Source of the DNA: Methylobacterium phyllostachyos
GTDB taxonomy: Bacteria > Pseudomonadota > Alphaproteobacteria > Rhizobiales > Beijerinckiaceae
Length of the DNA stretch: 64,000 nucleotides
Assembly: GCF_900103445.1 (NCBI RefSeq)
Contig: NZ_FNHS01000002.1
Span: 454,832 to 518,831 of the forward strand
Direction: 5' to 3'
Below are positions 61,848 to 64,000 of the stretch, piece after piece. Position numbers and translations under genes: made by a program. Within the stretch, counting starts at the first letter, position 1, and each line of letters opens with the position of its first letter. Below the pieces are notes generated by a model. That model saw nothing but the letters and a program-made list of their open reading frames with translations. It searched no databases and was not told the origin of the DNA.

Positions 61848-64000
61848 TCAGTACTTGCGGATGACCGGCTCCGGCGCCATCGGCACGGGATCGGCACCGA
61901 ACCGGTAGGTCAGTCCCGCGTAGACCGAGAGCGGCTGCGCCAGGGTCGTGGTCCGCGGATCGTTGATCGACAGGTTGCCCGCGATCGCCCCGGGCTCGGC
62001 GAAGGTGCCGAACGTGGCGTAGCGGTTGTTGGTGAGGTTGGTGATGAGCCCGAAGATCTCCAGGTTCTTGGTGACCTGATACTTCGTTGTGAAGTTCATC
62101 ACGTAGTAGGCGGGCAGCTTGCGGTTCAGGTTCGACTCGTCGCCGCGGAAGTAGGACGAGGAGAACGCCGAGACGTTGAGGCCGAAGCGCCAGTTCGGGG
62201 TGATGTTGTACTCGAACCCAGCCTTGATCTGGTGATCCGGGATCAGCGGGATCTTGTTGCCCTTGCGGACATCGATCGCCCCGTCATCGGCGAAGGGGTT
62301 GTTGGGCGAGGACAGCGTCTGGTTGAACTGGAAGGTGGCGTCGATCAGGGCGTAGTTGGCGTAGACCAACAGGTCCGGGGTGACGACGTACTCGGCGCTC
62401 ACCTCGATGCCCTGCCGCCGGGTTGAGGGCACGTTCACGAAGTAGGCCCGCGCCGCGTTGCCGGCCACCGCCACCTGGATGATGTCGTTGGTCAGGTCGG
62501 TGCGGAACACGCCGGCCTTGTAGGTCAGGGCGCCGCCCGAGAGGAAGCTCGGGATCACGCCGCGGAAGCCGACCTCGTAGGTCTGCCCGGTGACCTGCTT
62601 GAGCGGCGGATCGGCCACCAGTGAGTTCGGCAGCAGGCATGGCCGGTCGGGGTTGGCGCAGGCGAGTTCGAGGGGCGTCGGGGCGCGGTTCGACTCGGAG
62701 TAGCTGCCGTAGAGGTTGAGCGCCGGGTCGAACTGGTAGGTCAGGCCCGCCAGCGGGTTCACCTTAGTGAATTCGTGCGTACCCGTCACATCCGGCGAGA
62801 AGCCGGTCTGATCGACCGACCGGATATGCGCGTAGTTCAGGCGGAAGCCGGCGGTGAGCGACAGGCGGTCGGTGAGGTCCAGCGTGTCGGTGGCGTAGAG
62901 CCCGAGATACAGGTTCGAGCCCTGCACCGAACTGGGGGCGATGCCGAGCGCGCCGGCCGTCCGGAGGTAGGGCGTGCCGAGACCGGGAATGGTGCCGTAA
63001 TACGGGTTGTTCGGGTCGGTCGTGATCGAGAGGTTCGGGTTGATCACGCCGAGGGTGCTCGACGACTTGAACGAGTAATCCGCTGCATCGACGCTGCCGC
63101 CGATGACGAAGGTGTTGGGCAGGCCGAAGATGCGATCGCGGTTGGCTGCCTGGAGCGAGCCGCCATAGCCCTGCGATTCCGTCTGCGTGGTGTCGATCGT
63201 CCCATAGGGGATGCGCGCGCGGAACGGGATGCGCTGGTTCTGCTGCCCGAGCAGCAGGAACTGGTTGCGGAACGCGTTCTGCGACTGGCCGGCCGACGGG
63301 CTGAAGCCGTCATCCTCGTAGCAGAGGAAGCCGCGAAAACTCGAGCGCGAGCTGCACTGCTCGAAATTGCCGTCGTTGCCGTCGACGTAGCGCTCGCTGA
63401 AGCGCCGGTAATAGGCGTTGCCGGCGAGATCCCAGGTCGGCGAGATATCGACCCTGCCGGTGAGCTGAAGCGAGCCGACCTGCGTGGTCTGCGTCTGCGG
63501 GGACGTGAAGATCGCCCGCGGATCGACATGGGTGAAGTCCACCGGCGTCGCGGCCGCCGCCCCGTAGAAGCTGCGGGCGGCCAGGCCGATCAGGTGGAAC
63601 TCGGAATCCTGCGAGCGGTAGCCCAGATCCGCATATAGCCGGCCGATCGTGCTCGGGTTCTCGTAGCGCCAGCCGCGGTCGTTCAGCCCGTCGCCGGTGA
63701 AGTAGAAGCTCCAGTTGTCCGCCACCTTGCCGTATTCGAGGTAGCCGGCGGTGCGGCCGTCCGAGCCGCCCCAGGCCGAGATCTCGGTGCCCTGCCAGGT
63801 GAAGCCGTTCTTCATCTGGATGTTGACCGCGCCGCCGATGGCGTTGAGGCCGAAGACGGGGTTGCCGGTGACCACGTCGATGCGCTGGATGGCCTGCGGC
63901 GGGATCAGGTCGAAGTTGACGACGTCGCCGAAGGCCTCGTTGATGCGGATGCCGTTCTGGTAGACGGCCAGTCCCTGAGGCACGCCCTGGACGGGGGAGG
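61848..64000 (-). CDS. TonB-dependent receptor, 5' end beyond the window
   Basis: At least 717 residues of an outer-membrane receptor are visible, with the N-terminal signal, TonB box and start of the plug missing at the window edge. The plug part reads PQGLAVYQNGIRINEAFGDV and RIDVVTGNPVFGLNAIGGAVNIQMK. A 22-strand-type barrel follows with many aromatic-ended strands, closing LSVYAGLTYRF near the C-terminus. Such proteins import iron-siderophores, cobalamin, lanthanide chelates or other ligands; the sequence does not reveal which. No regulator gene is visible beside it. Confidence 0.9.
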   Translation of the reverse strand, partial: SPVQGVPQGLAVYQNGIRINEAFGDVVNFDLIPPQAIQRIDVVTGNPVFGLNAIGGAVNIQMKNGFTWQGTEISAWGGSDGRTAGYLEYGKVADNWSFYFTGDGLNDRGWRYENPSTIGRLYADLGYRSQDSEFHLIGLAARSFYGAAAATPVDFTHVDPRAIFTSPQTQTTQVGSLQLTGRVDISPTWDLAGNAYYRRFSERYVDGNDGNFEQCSSRSSFRGFLCYEDDGFSPSAGQSQNAFRNQFLLLGQQNQRIPFRARIPYGTIDTTQTESQGYGGSLQAANRDRIFGLPNTFVIGGSVDAADYSFKSSSTLGVINPNLSITTDPNNPYYGTIPGLGTPYLRTAGALGIAPSSVQGSNLYLGLYATDTLDLTDRLSLTAGFRLNYAHIRSVDQTGFSPDVTGTHEFTKVNPLAGLTYQFDPALNLYGSYSESNRAPTPLELACANPDRPCLLPNSLVADPPLKQVTGQTYEVGFRGVIPSFLSGGALTYKAGVFRTDLTNDIIQVAVAGNAARAYFVNVPSTRRQGIEVSAEYVVTPDLLVYANYALIDATFQFNQTLSSPNNPFADDGAIDVRKGNKIPLIPDHQIKAGFEYNITPNWRFGLNVSAFSSSYFRGDESNLNRKLPAYYVMNFTTKYQVTKNLEIFGLITNLTNNRYATFGTFAEPGAIAGNLSINDPRTTTLAQPLSVYAGLTYRFGADPVPMAPEPVIRKY

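Overview
The window is high-GC alphaproteobacterial DNA, most likely chromosomal sequence of a Methylobacterium/Methylorubrum-type organism (inference). Supporting gene content: a Rhodobacter-type phospholipid N-methyltransferase, a GcrA-like regulator, heme A synthase, DUF2842, DUF2778 and DUF3750 proteins, a GCG/CRPN-type secreted protein, and many short secreted proteins of rhizobial type. It has two parts: an accessory left part (about 1-20,520) and a housekeeping right part (about 21,000-64,000).

Left part. Positions 716-3,674 hold small secreted or membrane proteins, several low in complexity, plus a decayed duplicate of the secreted protein at 3,159-3,674. Positions 3,936-8,035 form a tight four-gene operon: a radical SAM enzyme with extra C-terminal cysteines, an unrecognised protein, an alpha/beta hydrolase with a novel N-terminal domain and a C-terminal membrane anchor, and an exonuclease III-type nuclease. 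All junctions overlap (14, 4 and 4 nt). I recognise no described system with this set; it is the best candidate here for an undescribed system. Just after it lie a promoter-to-terminator unit that may encode a ~66-nt RNA, a convergent DUF3800 gene, and a metallophosphoesterase whose C-terminus looks replaced.

From about 10.2 to 20.5 kb lies an integrated mobile element, phage-like or ICE-like. It carries a tyrosine recombinase (18,747-20,303) beside a 44-nt tRNA 3'-end fragment with a CAU anticodon (20,477-20,520, probable attachment site). It also carries a Cro-like regulator, a GcrA-like regulator, a DUF6011 zinc-ribbon protein, a second phosphoesterase and several unrecognised genes in overlapping operons. 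Its control regions contain strong palindromes and promoters. No structural phage genes are visible, so it is either a remnant or continues beyond what I recognise.

Right part. In order: a fused CoA-transferase, an orphan MdcB/CitG-like protein, DUF3750, a malate:quinone oxidoreductase with a twin-arginine signal, a lipocalin-like protein, a DUF2778 L,D-transpeptidase-like protein, a lytic transglycosylase, and a phospholipid neighbourhood (PmtA, a membrane protein, a class III aminotransferase divergent from a phosphatidylserine decarboxylase-like gene). Then come a chemoreceptor, gyrB, an aldo/keto reductase with a metallo-beta-lactamase hydrolase, a GH13 glycosidase, a large class A penicillin-binding protein and its secreted neighbour.

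Positions 49,993-61,217 form an exopolysaccharide region: Wza-like export lipoprotein, Wzz-type chain-length protein, CelD-type acetyltransferase, polysaccharide deacetylase, GT4 glycosyltransferase and an undecaprenyl-phosphate sugar phosphotransferase. It is interrupted by heme A synthase and a hemolysin III-type protein. The window ends inside a TonB-dependent receptor gene. No rRNA, complete tRNA, CRISPR array or insertion sequence was found.
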